A stretch of DNA of 13,537 bases. Source: Cytophagales bacterium. GTDB taxonomy: Bacteria > Bacteroidota > Bacteroidia > Cytophagales > UBA9547. Within the stretch, counting starts at the first letter, position 1, and every line of letters begins with the position of its first letter. Below the pieces are notes generated by a model. It did no database searches. It was not told where the DNA came from and worked only from the letters and a program-made list of their open reading frames with translations. The stretch spans positions 1 to 13,537 of the forward strand of contig DMUD01000066.1 of assembly GCA_003476475.1 (NCBI GenBank), in the 5' to 3' direction. A program made the position numbers and the translations under genes. Of the stretch, positions 1-6,710 are shown one piece after another.

Positions 1-342
1 AAAAAACACCAACACAATCTTGCCAAACACAGCGCTTGTCTTACCAAAACTGAACTCATTTTTTCTTTTATCCAGCTTCTTTCTGAAAACGGTACGGTTT
101 GTGTTTTGCTACCCCCATACGAGGCTACCACTTTTGCCGAAATGGCTAAGGATGCTGGTTTTCATCTGAAAGAAAATGTGACGATACGTAACAAGACTGG
201 ACAGGCCGCTTTTAGACACATCCTTTGCTTTGGAAAAAAAGAAGGTACTTTGATTTTGTCGGAACTGACCATATACCAGTCCGATAAAATCTACAGTCCT
301 GAATTTCAAGCACTATTGAATAATTATTACTTGGCTTTGTGA
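1..342 (+). CDS. trmN6: tRNA1(Val) adenine-37 N6-methyltransferase, C-terminal part (truncated by window edge)
   Basis: The frame is open from base 1 to the TGA at 340-342, giving the last 113 residues; the start and the SAM-binding/NPPY part lie outside the window. The visible part resembles the C-terminal half of the YfiC/TrmN6 family of SAM-dependent methyltransferases, which modify A37 of tRNA1(Val): a helix (AKHSACLTKTELI), a strand ending in LLPPYE, a segment rich in basic and polar residues, and the typical ending TIYQSDKIYSPEFQALLNNYY, where related proteins have a Y-(T/S)-x-E-(F/Y)-x-x-L-x-x-x-(F/Y)-Y pattern. It converges with the 130-aa gene on the other strand, 22 bases away. The assignment rests on the C-terminal pattern only, since the catalytic motif cannot be seen; another small RNA methyltransferase is the alternative. 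Confidence 0.72.
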   Translation, partial: KKHQHNLAKHSACLTKTELIFSFIQLLSENGTVCVLLPPYEATTFAEMAKDAGFHLKENVTIRNKTGQAAFRHILCFGKKEGTLILSELTIYQSDKIYSPEFQALLNNYYLAL

Positions 343-348
343 TAATTA
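321..348. terminator. Weak hairpin at a convergent gene junction
   Basis: TAATTATTAC (321-330) and GTGATAATTA (339-348) form a 10-bp stem with one G-T wobble and an 8-nt loop. The hairpin spans the stop codon of the trmN6-like gene and sits between two converging genes, where a shared terminator would be expected. No clear T-run follows on either strand, so termination is only an inference. Confidence 0.25.
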
Positions 349-364
349 GCGTAATGCAATAAAA

Positions 365-757
365 TCAGTACTTCTCCAACAAACATTCCCTGATAAAAGC
401 GAACATGGCGATTTCGCCAGGTGAAAGGTTTTTGTCGCTGTGCATCAAAACGTTCATGTCGTCCATTATTTGCATTTTGGCAGCAAATGGGAGTGGATGA
501 TTTTTAGAAATTGCATTTAATTTTTCCCGCTTCTGCTCTTCTGTTTCTCTTACATTGGCTTCTACCAACCCATTTACTATTACGCCCACATCTGCTTTTG
601 AATTTGGAAAATGACGCGATAGTACATTGCGAACGGCGTTTTTGATGGAATCTAGTTCAGCATCTAATATATACATGTCGGCACTTGCCATGCACAGGTA
701 CAAGTAGCACAAGTATTCTTCCAATTGTAGGTCGAGGTGTGAGGCATTGTGTTCCAT
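365..757 (-). CDS. Hypothetical 130-aa helical protein, TerB-like
   Basis: The protein is small, acidic to neutral and apparently all-helical, with no signal peptide or membrane segment. Two stretches recall the TerB/tellurite-resistance fold: LCMASADMYILDAELDSIKN (about residues 21-40), close to the A-x-A-D-x-x-(I/L)-x-x-x-E pattern, and MHSDKNLSPGEIAMFAFI (about 105-122), which resembles the second acidic-loop-plus-helix repeat. TerB-like domains often bind metal through such acidic loops, but no function can be claimed here. I chose the ATG at 757 because the upstream in-frame option is a TTG at 826 lying inside a TATTTTTG promoter-like octamer, and the extra 23 residues would run across a palindrome. 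The gene appears to be its own transcription unit: the glutamine synthetase terminator lies upstream and a convergent gene downstream. Confidence 0.7.
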   Translation of the reverse strand: MEHNASHLDLQLEEYLCYLYLCMASADMYILDAELDSIKNAVRNVLSRHFPNSKADVGVIVNGLVEANVRETEEQKREKLNAISKNHPLPFAAKMQIMDDMNVLMHSDKNLSPGEIAMFAFIRECLLEKY

Positions 758-796
758 GATATTATTTTTTGGTGTTTTAGAAAAATATACCCTTCG

Positions 797-818
797 TAAA
801 ATTCGACTTCGAATTTTA
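797..818. promoter_or_regulatory. Perfect 22-bp palindrome, candidate operator
   Basis: TAAAATTCGA, a 2-nt spacer CT, then TCGAATTTTA: a perfect 10-bp inverted repeat. On the - strand it begins 5 nt after the TATTTTTG element at 831-824, so it would cover the transcription start and early leader of the 130-aa TerB-like gene. A 2-nt spacer suits a dimeric DNA-binding protein better than an RNA hairpin, although a stem with a few base pairs opened at its tip is possible. Confidence 0.5.
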
Positions 819-823
819 TTTCC

Positions 824-831
824 CAAAAATA
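824..831 (-). promoter_or_regulatory. Bacteroidota-type -7 element upstream of the TerB-like gene
   Basis: TATTTTTG on the - strand matches TAnnTTTG. It lies 66 nt upstream of the ATG at 757 and just beyond the glutamine synthetase terminator. The nearest TTTG upstream is 15 nt away, a little closer than the usual 17-23, so the -33 element is uncertain. Confidence 0.5.
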
Positions 832-847
832 GAGAAGGAATGGAAAC

Positions 848-878
848 AAAAAAGGGGAAGATGAATTCTTCCCCTTTT
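848..878 (-). terminator. Rho-independent terminator of the glutamine synthetase gene
   Basis: AAAAGGGGAAGA (850-861) and TCTTCCCCTTTT (867-878) form a perfect 12-bp stem with a 5-nt loop. On the - strand the stem runs directly into a T-rich tail (TTTTTTGTTT, counting the last stem bases). It lies 21 nt after the glutamine synthetase stop. The + strand tail (TTTTATATAG) is weaker but might also stop reverse transcription. Confidence 0.85.
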
Positions 879-899
879 ATATAGACAAAAAAGGTTTGA

Positions 900-1913
900 T
901 TATATCTTGGCCGATTTTACGGTTTTGATAATACGCGCGGCTACTTTGTATGGATCGGCAGCTGAATTTGGTCTGCGGTCTTCCAACCAACCTTTCCAAC
1001 CTTTTTTCACTGCTTGGATAGGGATGCGGATAGAAGCACCACGGTCAGATACGCCATAAGAGAAGTCGTTGATAGATGCCGTTTCGTGCTTTCCTGTCAA
1101 ACGAAGGTGGTTGTCGGCACCATACACATCAATGTGCTCTTTTACTACAGGGCGGAACGCTTCGCATATTTTGTCGTACACTTCTTTTTGGCCAGCGGTA
1201 CGAAGAATAGTGTTGGAGAAGTTGGCGTGCATGCCCGAACCGTTCCAATCAAGAGCACCAAGCGGTTTGCAGTGCCAGTTTACCGAAACACCGTATTTTT
1301 CACCGATTCTTTCAAGTAGGTAACGAGCCAACCAAGTTTGGTCGCCTGCTTCTTTGGCTCCTTTGGCAAATACTTGAAATTCCCACTGTCCAGCTGCTAC
1401 TTCGGCGTTGATACCTTCCACGTTTAAGCCGGCATCCAAACATGCGTCCAAGTGTTCTTCCACGAGATCTCTTCTAAAGGCATTGGCAGCACCTACCGAA
1501 CAGTAGTATGGGCCTTGTGGGCCAGGGAAACCACCTGCGGGAAATCCAACTGGCTTGTGGTACATAGGATCCCACAAAAAGTATTCTTGTTCGAAACCAA
1601 ACCAGAAATCGTTGTCGTCGTCGTCGATGGTAGCACGGCCATTTGTTTCATGAGGAGTACCATCCGAGTTCAACACTTCGCACATAATCAAGTAACCGTT
1701 CTTCCTTTGTGGGTCGGTGATAATGTAAACGGGTTTTAACAAACAGTCTGAGGATCCACCTGGGGCTTGTTCGGTAGAAGAACCATCGAAAGACCACATT
1801 TCAACGTCTTCCAATTTGCCGCTAAAGTTGTTTTCAATTTTAGTTTTTGAGCGGAGGCTTTGAGTAGGCTTGCATCCGTCAAGCCAAATGTACTCTAATT
1901 TTGACTTTGCCAT
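900..1913 (-). CDS. glnII: Type II (eukaryote-type) glutamine synthetase
   Basis: ATP-dependent ligation of ammonia to glutamate in the cytoplasm, the main entry of ammonium into organic nitrogen. The 337 aa match the short GSII class rather than the ~470-aa GSI or ~700-aa GSIII. Residues 1-100 hold the beta-grasp domain (WSFDGSSTEQAPGGSSDCLLKP at about 40-61). Catalytic-domain motifs follow in order: WFGFEQEYFL (104-113), GINAEVAAGQWEFQ (167-180), DWNGSGMHANFS (222-233), HLRLTGKHETASINDFSYGV (269-288), RGASIRIP (291-298) and EDRRP (311-315). The metal- and substrate-binding Glu, His and Arg positions of the family all appear to be kept. The ATG at 1913 starts the conserved N-terminus. A terminator follows, and the upstream rfaE1 gene also seems to be terminated, so this is probably a single-gene unit. 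GSII is known from eukaryotes, some actinobacteria and rhizobia, and several Bacteroidota. Confidence 0.95.
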   Translation of the reverse strand: MAKSKLEYIWLDGCKPTQSLRSKTKIENNFSGKLEDVEMWSFDGSSTEQAPGGSSDCLLKPVYIITDPQRKNGYLIMCEVLNSDGTPHETNGRATIDDDDNDFWFGFEQEYFLWDPMYHKPVGFPAGGFPGPQGPYYCSVGAANAFRRDLVEEHLDACLDAGLNVEGINAEVAAGQWEFQVFAKGAKEAGDQTWLARYLLERIGEKYGVSVNWHCKPLGALDWNGSGMHANFSNTILRTAGQKEVYDKICEAFRPVVKEHIDVYGADNHLRLTGKHETASINDFSYGVSDRGASIRIPIQAVKKGWKGWLEDRRPNSAADPYKVAARIIKTVKSAKI

Positions 1914-1979
1914 TAAGATTAAAGGTTTATTTTAAGTTTTTTGGTAAATTATTACGAAACGGGTGCAAATTAAGGGCTA

Positions 1980-2012
1980 TTTTTTCAAAAATTCAGTCCT
2001 TTTTTCAAAAAA
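1980..2012. repeat. Two TTTTTTCAAAAA boxes spaced exactly 20 bp apart
   Basis: TTTTTTCAAAAA occurs at 1980-1991 and again at 2000-2011 (the second with one more A). Each is nearly self-complementary and together they lie two helical turns apart on one DNA face, in the 137-nt gap upstream of the glutamine synthetase gene. They could be a tandem operator or phased A-tracts giving DNA curvature; in AT-rich intergenic DNA chance is also possible. Confidence 0.35.
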
Positions 2013-2016
2013 TAGT

Positions 2017-2050
2017 AAAAAAACAGACGTTAAAATGCAAATTTAAGTCT
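2017..2050 (-). terminator. Likely Rho-independent terminator of rfaE1
   Basis: Reading the - strand from just past the rfaE1 stop: AGACTTAAA, a 7-nt loop, then TTTAA, a bulged C and GTCT form a 9-bp stem, followed by G and seven Ts (+ strand A-run at 2017-2023). The stem is AT-rich and carries one bulge, so efficiency is uncertain, but position and T-run fit a terminator. Confidence 0.55.
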
Positions 2051-3037
2051 TTAGTTTAGCAAGCCTTGTAGTTCCCGGTTCAATCTGTCTTTGTCAATTG
2101 GTACAACGCCTACATATTCGCATACAATACCCCCAGCCAAATTGGAAATTTCGGCCACTTGTTTCAAAGGCAATTGGGCTGCCATGGCCAATGCCGCCAC
2201 ACTCACTACGGTATCTCCTGCTCCCGAAACATCGGAAATACTGCGAAGGTGAGCTGGCATAAAATGATGATCTTTACCATCTGACACAAATACGCCATAT
2301 TCGGACAGCGTAATCAAATTGGCTTTGACCTTTAATTTTTCCTGCAATAAACATGAAGCTTTTTTCACTTCTTCTTGATCGGCTTTGTCGAAATCCAATT
2401 TCAACCCTTCTTTCAGTTCTTTCAAATTGGGCTTGAAAAGCGAAACACCCTCGTAGGCAGTAAAATTTCTTTTCTTCGGGTCGACCACCGTAGGAATATT
2501 TTTGGCATTTGCCATTTCAACCACACTTTTTATCAATTCGGGAGTAATAACTCCTTTATCATAATCTTCAAAGATGATGACGTCAGTTTCAGGCAAAAGT
2601 GAGGAAACCTTTTCAAGCAATTGAGTCGTTTGGTCGGGTGATATCGAGTGGTCGGCTTCCGAATCTACCCGTAGCATTTGTTGCGAACCGGCAATAATCC
2701 GATGTTTGATCGTAGTGGGCCTATCGTTTACTTGCAATATGCCCTCGGTACTCATTTTTTGCTTTTCGAGCAATGAAAGAAAATTGTCACCATCTAAATC
2801 TTGGCCTATGATGGAACAAAGAATTGGCTTTGCCCCAAGCGAGGCAATATTCAAGGCAACATTGGCTGCGCCGCCCAAACGTATTTCACGCTTCTGAACG
2901 TTTACTATTGGAACCGGTGCTTCGGGTGAAACCCTTTCTACTTTTCCCCACAAATAAGAATCCAACATCACATCGCCTATAATAAGGACGCGCTGCTTGG
3001 CAAATAGTTCAAAAATTTCTTTCGCTGTCATGGACAT
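2051..3037 (-). CDS. rfaE1: D-glycero-beta-D-manno-heptose-7-phosphate kinase (PfkB family)
   Basis: Phosphorylates heptose 7-phosphate at C1 on the way to ADP-heptose for the LPS inner core. The 328 aa form one ribokinase/PfkB fold: GDVMLDSYLWG (21-31), the sugar-binding glycine motif RLGGAANVALN (53-63), EDYDKGVIT (157-165), VDPKKRN (185-191), KPNLKEL (202-208) and the C-terminal signature DVSGAGDT (269-276) with the catalytic Asp at 275. The E. coli enzyme HldE is a fusion with a cytidylyltransferase; here only the kinase half exists, so an rfaE2 gene must lie elsewhere if the pathway is complete. The start is either ATG at 3037 or, two codons later, ATG at 3031. It begins 27 nt after the M1 peptidase stop on the same strand, so co-transcription is likely. 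Another PfkB sugar kinase is possible, but the VSPEAPVPIV and GGAANVA motifs favour RfaE1. Confidence 0.88.
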   Translation of the reverse strand: MSMTAKEIFELFAKQRVLIIGDVMLDSYLWGKVERVSPEAPVPIVNVQKREIRLGGAANVALNIASLGAKPILCSIIGQDLDGDNFLSLLEKQKMSTEGILQVNDRPTTIKHRIIAGSQQMLRVDSEADHSISPDQTTQLLEKVSSLLPETDVIIFEDYDKGVITPELIKSVVEMANAKNIPTVVDPKKRNFTAYEGVSLFKPNLKELKEGLKLDFDKADQEEVKKASCLLQEKLKVKANLITLSEYGVFVSDGKDHHFMPAHLRSISDVSGAGDTVVSVAALAMAAQLPLKQVAEISNLAGGIVCEYVGVVPIDKDRLNRELQGLLN

Positions 3038-3064
3038 TTCGACAAATTTAAAAATTCAATGCTG

Positions 3065-5383
3065 TTATTTCATTTTGGCATCCTTCATGGGGTTGAACAA
3101 CTTGGGAGGCTTTGTCATGATTACATCAAAACGGGTAGTGGAAATGGCTTTCGGAAACACATTGTTCGATTCGTCGGCGTCGGCCAATTCAAGATAAGGG
3201 TCAAACTGCACTTGCTTCAACTCTTTTTCGAAAGCAAAAATCTTGTAACACTCTGCTTCGTTTCTACGCCATATTTCGGCGGGAATCCTTATCTCTTCCT
3301 TGCTTCCGTCGGTAAAAGTAAAGAGCAAAACTAAAGGAGTAACCACACCGCCTAAGTTTTTAAATCGCAATTCATAATAGTTTAAGTTTCTTTCATATAA
3401 TGGTTTCAGTTCTGTATCCATGTTTTGAAGAAAATCTTGATACAACTTCATATCGCCTTCCGTTACACGATATTCATCGTAGGTGTCGTAAAAATCTTTC
3501 AGTTCGGGGTGCGCTTCCATGTAGGTTTGCTTTACCGATTCTTTGTTTCGTATTTCTGAAATCGAGATTCTCTCTTCCTTGGCTTTCTTTTTGGCAGGCC
3601 ATTCTACCGATGGGTTTTTGGCATCTAACTTGAAGTGGCGCACACTTTCGAGCGACACATCGACATGTTCGGTGCCGTAAAACCATGCTTTCCAAAACCA
3701 ATCCAAATCGGTTCCGGAGGCCTCTTCCATTGTGCGGAAGAAATCGGCAGGCGTAGGGCTCTTGAACATCCATTTGCGTGCATATTCTTTGAAAGCAAAA
3801 TCGAACAGTTCACGTCCGAGCACCGTCTCGCGCAACACATTCAGGGCGGCTGCCACTTTGGTGTAGGTGTTGTTGCCCAATTGCGAAATTTGTTCAGGAT
3901 TGGTCATAATGGGTTCTTGATTTTCTTTTGGGCTTTTCATGTAGCTGGCGGCTGTCCAGGCTGGTCCCCTGCGCGAAGGGAAAGTTCTGTCCCACTCCTG
4001 TTCGGCTATAAATTCCAAAAACGAATTGATGCCCTCGTCCATCCAAGCCCATTGGCGCTCGTCGTTGTTTACTATCATTGGGAAAAAATTGTGCCCTATT
4101 TCGTGAATGATAACGCTTATCATGGCATTTTTCACCCTTGCCGAATAGGTGCCGTCTTTTTCGGGCCTTCCCCAGTTAAAGCATATCATGGGGTATTCCA
4201 TTCCAATGTTGTCGGAATGCACCGAATAGGCTACCGGGTAAGGGTAATCGAAGGACATACGTGAATATGATTGCAAGGTGTGGGCTACAGTGTGCGTAGA
4301 ATATTTTTCCCACAAGGGGTTGCCTTCTTTGGGATACAAACTCATGGCCAGCACTTTTTTACCATTTACATCGACCATCATACCGTCCCAAATGAATTTG
4401 CGCGATGTGGCAAAGGCAAAATCGCGTACGTTTTCGGCTTTAAAATGCCATGTTTTTTGAGTTATGGCTTTACTTCTTTCCCGTTTTTCGGCTTCATTTT
4501 GCGAGGCGATAATGATTGGTTTTTCAAAAGTTTGTTGTGCTTTGACAAATTGCGCGTAGTATTTTTCTTGTATCGCTTCCTTAGGATTTTGCAAAACGCC
4601 TGTTGCGCCCAATATGTGGTCGCTAGGCACCGTAATTTTTACCGAATAATTACCAAAAGTGCAGGCAAATTCCGCATCGCCTAAAAATTGTTTGTTTTGC
4701 CAACCGCTGTAATCGGTGAAAGCAGCCAAACGGGGATAAAACTGCGCAATGCAGTACAAATAGTTTTTGTCTTCCGAAAAATACTCATACCCCGAACGCC
4801 CGCCTGTTTTGATACGGTCGTTTATTTTGTTTTGCCAATCTACTCTGAATGTGAATTTTTCGCCCGATTTGAGTGCCTTTGGTAAATCGATTCTAAGCAT
4901 GGTTTTGTTTATCGCATATTTCAATGCTTTGCCGTTGGCTTCTAATTTTAAGAGTTTGTATCCAAGCGAATCTTGTGGAGCCATTCCTTTTTGAAGTTCC
5001 TTTAAATCAATTGTTTCAGACATTTTGCCCCAATAGGTCAAATAATGGTCGGCATGTTTGTCCCAATGATTTTGGTCTAGCTGCAACCACAAATAGGGTA
5101 GTTCGTGAGGCGAATTGTTGAAATAGGTAATGGTCTCACTACCGTATATTTCCTGTTTTTCGTCGTTCAACTCTATTTGCATATCGTAGTCGGCGCGTTG
5201 TTGCCAATATTTGGGTCCTGGTGTGCCGCTTGCCGTTCGGTATTCATTGGGTGTGGGCAACAAAGGCCCCATTTGTTCAAACTTTTGGGCAAAACGAGGA
5301 ATGGGATTTGTTTGGGCAAAAGCGATTGAATAGCTAAAAAGAATGGCTAATGCTTTGATGGATACACGATTCATTGCTTTCAT
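3065..5383 (-). CDS. Secreted M1-family zinc metallopeptidase (aminopeptidase-like)
   Basis: A 772-aa gluzincin. Counting from the ATG at 5383, a signal peptide covers residues 1-23 (basic start, hydrophobic ALAILFSYSIAFA, cut before Q24). An N-terminal beta domain (about 60-300) precedes the catalytic domain. The zinc motif HEIGH (427-431) is followed after 18 residues by the third ligand Glu450 within WMDEG. The substrate-anchoring motif is GMEYP (394-398) instead of the GAMEN of classical aminopeptidases, as in many bacterial M1 proteins, and NNTYTK supplies a candidate catalytic Tyr at 507. Residues about 600-772 form a beta-rich tail with no recognisable type IX sorting domain. It probably acts in the periplasm or at the surface; the substrate is unknown. 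The longest open frame begins at a TTG (5401); ATG at 5383 or 5374 fits the signal peptide better. A TATTTTTG element lies 15 nt upstream, and rfaE1 follows after 27 nt. Confidence 0.92.
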   Translation of the reverse strand: MKAMNRVSIKALAILFSYSIAFAQTNPIPRFAQKFEQMGPLLPTPNEYRTASGTPGPKYWQQRADYDMQIELNDEKQEIYGSETITYFNNSPHELPYLWLQLDQNHWDKHADHYLTYWGKMSETIDLKELQKGMAPQDSLGYKLLKLEANGKALKYAINKTMLRIDLPKALKSGEKFTFRVDWQNKINDRIKTGGRSGYEYFSEDKNYLYCIAQFYPRLAAFTDYSGWQNKQFLGDAEFACTFGNYSVKITVPSDHILGATGVLQNPKEAIQEKYYAQFVKAQQTFEKPIIIASQNEAEKRERSKAITQKTWHFKAENVRDFAFATSRKFIWDGMMVDVNGKKVLAMSLYPKEGNPLWEKYSTHTVAHTLQSYSRMSFDYPYPVAYSVHSDNIGMEYPMICFNWGRPEKDGTYSARVKNAMISVIIHEIGHNFFPMIVNNDERQWAWMDEGINSFLEFIAEQEWDRTFPSRRGPAWTAASYMKSPKENQEPIMTNPEQISQLGNNTYTKVAAALNVLRETVLGRELFDFAFKEYARKWMFKSPTPADFFRTMEEASGTDLDWFWKAWFYGTEHVDVSLESVRHFKLDAKNPSVEWPAKKKAKEERISISEIRNKESVKQTYMEAHPELKDFYDTYDEYRVTEGDMKLYQDFLQNMDTELKPLYERNLNYYELRFKNLGGVVTPLVLLFTFTDGSKEEIRIPAEIWRRNEAECYKIFAFEKELKQVQFDPYLELADADESNNVFPKAISTTRFDVIMTKPPKLFNPMKDAKMK

Positions 5384-5398
5384 TTTTTGGAATGCTGA

Positions 5399-5406
5399 CA
5401 AAAATA
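5399..5406 (-). promoter_or_regulatory. Bacteroidota-type -7 element upstream of the M1 peptidase
   Basis: TATTTTTG on the - strand matches TAnnTTTG exactly and ends 15 nt before the ATG at 5383, predicting a very short leader. No clear TTTG -33 element is visible at the expected distance. Confidence 0.45.
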
Positions 5407-5477
5407 GAAGAATAAGCTAAAATTATGTATCGAATAGTTTCCACTTCGTTATTTTGCATTGTTTTAACGTCTTTACC

Positions 5478-6356
5478 ATGACTTTTCACCTCGAAAACAA
5501 TTTTCTAAAAGCTTCTTTCAAATCATTGGGAGCAGAACTTTGCAGCCTTGTCAATATAAAAAACAACACCGAACACATTTGGCAAGCCAACCCAAAAGTA
5601 TGGGCACGCCATGCACCCATTCTTTTTCCAATAGTTGGGCAAGTAGAAAAAAATGCCTACAGAATAGATGAAAGAGAGTTCACGCTTTCGCAGCATGGTT
5701 TCGCGCGCGACAGGCAGTTTGATGTTGAAAATCAAACAAACGATTCTATTACTTTCTTATTAAAAAGCGACCTAGAAAGCCTGAAGGTTTATCCTTTTCA
5801 ATTCGAGCTACGCATAGTATATACTTTGGAAAACAAAAAGTTAAATATAAAATATGAGGTGTTGAACACCGACCAACAAACTATTTGGTTTTCTATTGGA
5901 GCCCATCCTGGGTTTATTTGTCCATTTTCGGACGGCGAAGCATTTTCCGATTACGAACTAGTGTTTGAAAAAGCCGAAACGGCTGAAAAAATGCTTTTTT
6001 CGGAAGGCTTGTTGAACGCACTTACAACACCTTTTCTGCAAAACGACAAAATAATTTCATTGAATTACAAGCTTTTCGAGGACGATGCCATCATTTTGGA
6101 AAAACTAAAGTCGGCCTATGTGGATTTGATGCACAGGTCAAATGGTAACACTTTGCGATTTCACTTCAAAGGGTTCCCACTATTGGCATTTTGGACAAAA
6201 CCTGGTGCCAATGCCGACTTCTTGTGCATAGAGCCTTGGTTTGGACTGGCCGATGTAAAAGGCGCAAACAAAGACTTCAGGGAAAGACCATTTATGGAAA
6301 AATTAGAAATGGGTAAAAAGTTCGAATGCGAGTATGGGATTGAATTATTTTTGTAA
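5478..6356 (+). CDS. Aldose 1-epimerase family protein (LacX-like)
   Basis: A 292-aa cytoplasmic beta-sandwich of the galactose mutarotase superfamily, whose members interconvert the alpha and beta anomers of aldoses or phosphorylated sugars. Family marks in order: WARHAPILFPIVG (42-54) with the sugar-binding Arg44, SQHGFARD (71-78) with His73, SIGAHPGF (139-146) with His143 as the likely catalytic acid, and CIEPWFGLAD (250-259) with Glu252 as the likely catalytic base. The length fits the LacX/YihR-like branch rather than GalM (about 340 aa). There is no signal peptide. I chose the ATG at 5478; an ATG 24 nt upstream (5454) would add eight residues (MHCFNVFT) that are not family-like. It is divergent from the M1 peptidase across a short gap. 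The substrate cannot be told from the sequence. Confidence 0.88.
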   Translation: MTFHLENNFLKASFKSLGAELCSLVNIKNNTEHIWQANPKVWARHAPILFPIVGQVEKNAYRIDEREFTLSQHGFARDRQFDVENQTNDSITFLLKSDLESLKVYPFQFELRIVYTLENKKLNIKYEVLNTDQQTIWFSIGAHPGFICPFSDGEAFSDYELVFEKAETAEKMLFSEGLLNALTTPFLQNDKIISLNYKLFEDDAIILEKLKSAYVDLMHRSNGNTLRFHFKGFPLLAFWTKPGANADFLCIEPWFGLADVKGANKDFRERPFMEKLEMGKKFECEYGIELFL

Positions 6357-6391
6357 ACAAAAAAACTAACTATTGCAAAAAAGCTACTTAA

Positions 6392-6426
6392 GGCATTCTT
6401 AATAATGCCAATTGTTTTTTATTTTT
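6392..6426 (+). terminator. Possible weak terminator after the epimerase gene
   Basis: GGCATT (6392-6397) and AATGCC (6404-6409) pair around a 6-nt loop, followed by AATTG and a T-rich run to 6426. The stem is only 6 bp, and the T-run overlaps a TATTTTTG promoter-like octamer, so the same bases may serve the end of one gene and the start of the next. Confidence 0.4.
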
Positions 6427-6427
6427 G
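6420..6427 (+). promoter_or_regulatory. Bacteroidota-type -7 element upstream of the DUF1640-like gene
   Basis: TATTTTTG ends only 5 nt before the ATG at 6433, so a transcript started here would be leaderless or almost so. No clear -33 element is seen, and the motif overlaps the T-run of a possible terminator. Confidence 0.4.
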
Positions 6428-6432
6428 CTATT

Positions 6433-6675
6433 ATGGAAGCGCAACTAGATACTCTTTTAATTTTTGATCGCCTCAAAAAATCTTTTACTGAAGAACAAGC
6501 CCATGCTATTTCTGAAATACTAAAAGAAATACGCGAGACTGATTTAAAATCGGCTGCAACCAAACAGGATTTAAAAGAACTTGAATTTAGGCTCAAATAC
6601 GATTTAACTTTGCGAATGGGTAGCATAGTGGGCGCCGGAGTAGCTATTCTAGCTGCAATAAAGTTTTTCTCCTAA
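6433..6675 (+). CDS. 80-aa coiled-coil protein with C-terminal membrane anchor (DUF1640-like)
   Basis: Three parts are visible: an N-terminal helix with FDRLKKSFTEEQAHAISEIL (11-30), a charged heptad-like coiled coil ATKQDLKELEFRLKYDLTLR (42-61), and one transmembrane helix at the end (about 63-79, SIVGAGVAILAAIKFF). The order FTEEQA, then ATKQDLKELE, then a membrane helix is typical of the small bacterial DUF1640 proteins related to eukaryotic CCDC90/MCUR1. Their bacterial function is not established; the form suggests an oligomer tethered to a membrane. The ATG at 6433 was preferred to 6412, which lies upstream of the TATTTTTG element. It ends 35 nt from the convergent lspA gene. The family assignment is by pattern only. 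Confidence 0.68.
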   Translation: MEAQLDTLLIFDRLKKSFTEEQAHAISEILKEIRETDLKSAATKQDLKELEFRLKYDLTLRMGSIVGAGVAILAAIKFFS

Positions 6676-6710
6676 TTAGTTCTTTATTTAGCACCAAATA
6701 CATTTAGGTC

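Noticed and set aside
1014..1739. Several + strand open frames of 84-101 codons opposite the glutamine synthetase gene.
   Set aside because: They are antisense shadows of a strongly conserved gene, with no family-like features.
1964..1979. Possible second sigma-54 site upstream of glutamine synthetase (- strand TAGCCC-TTAAT-TTGCA).
   Set aside because: The -12 half is good, but the -24 half has AG instead of the nearly invariant GG and another mismatch, so it falls well short of the lon site.
3635..4264. A 209-codon + strand open frame antisense to the M1 peptidase.
   Set aside because: The peptidase frame carries all catalytic motifs; the antisense frame shows no domain pattern, and its length reflects codon bias on the coding strand.
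2051..5383. Idea that the M1 peptidase and rfaE1 form a dedicated envelope system.
   Set aside because: Close spacing suggests only a shared transcript; nothing else links their functions.
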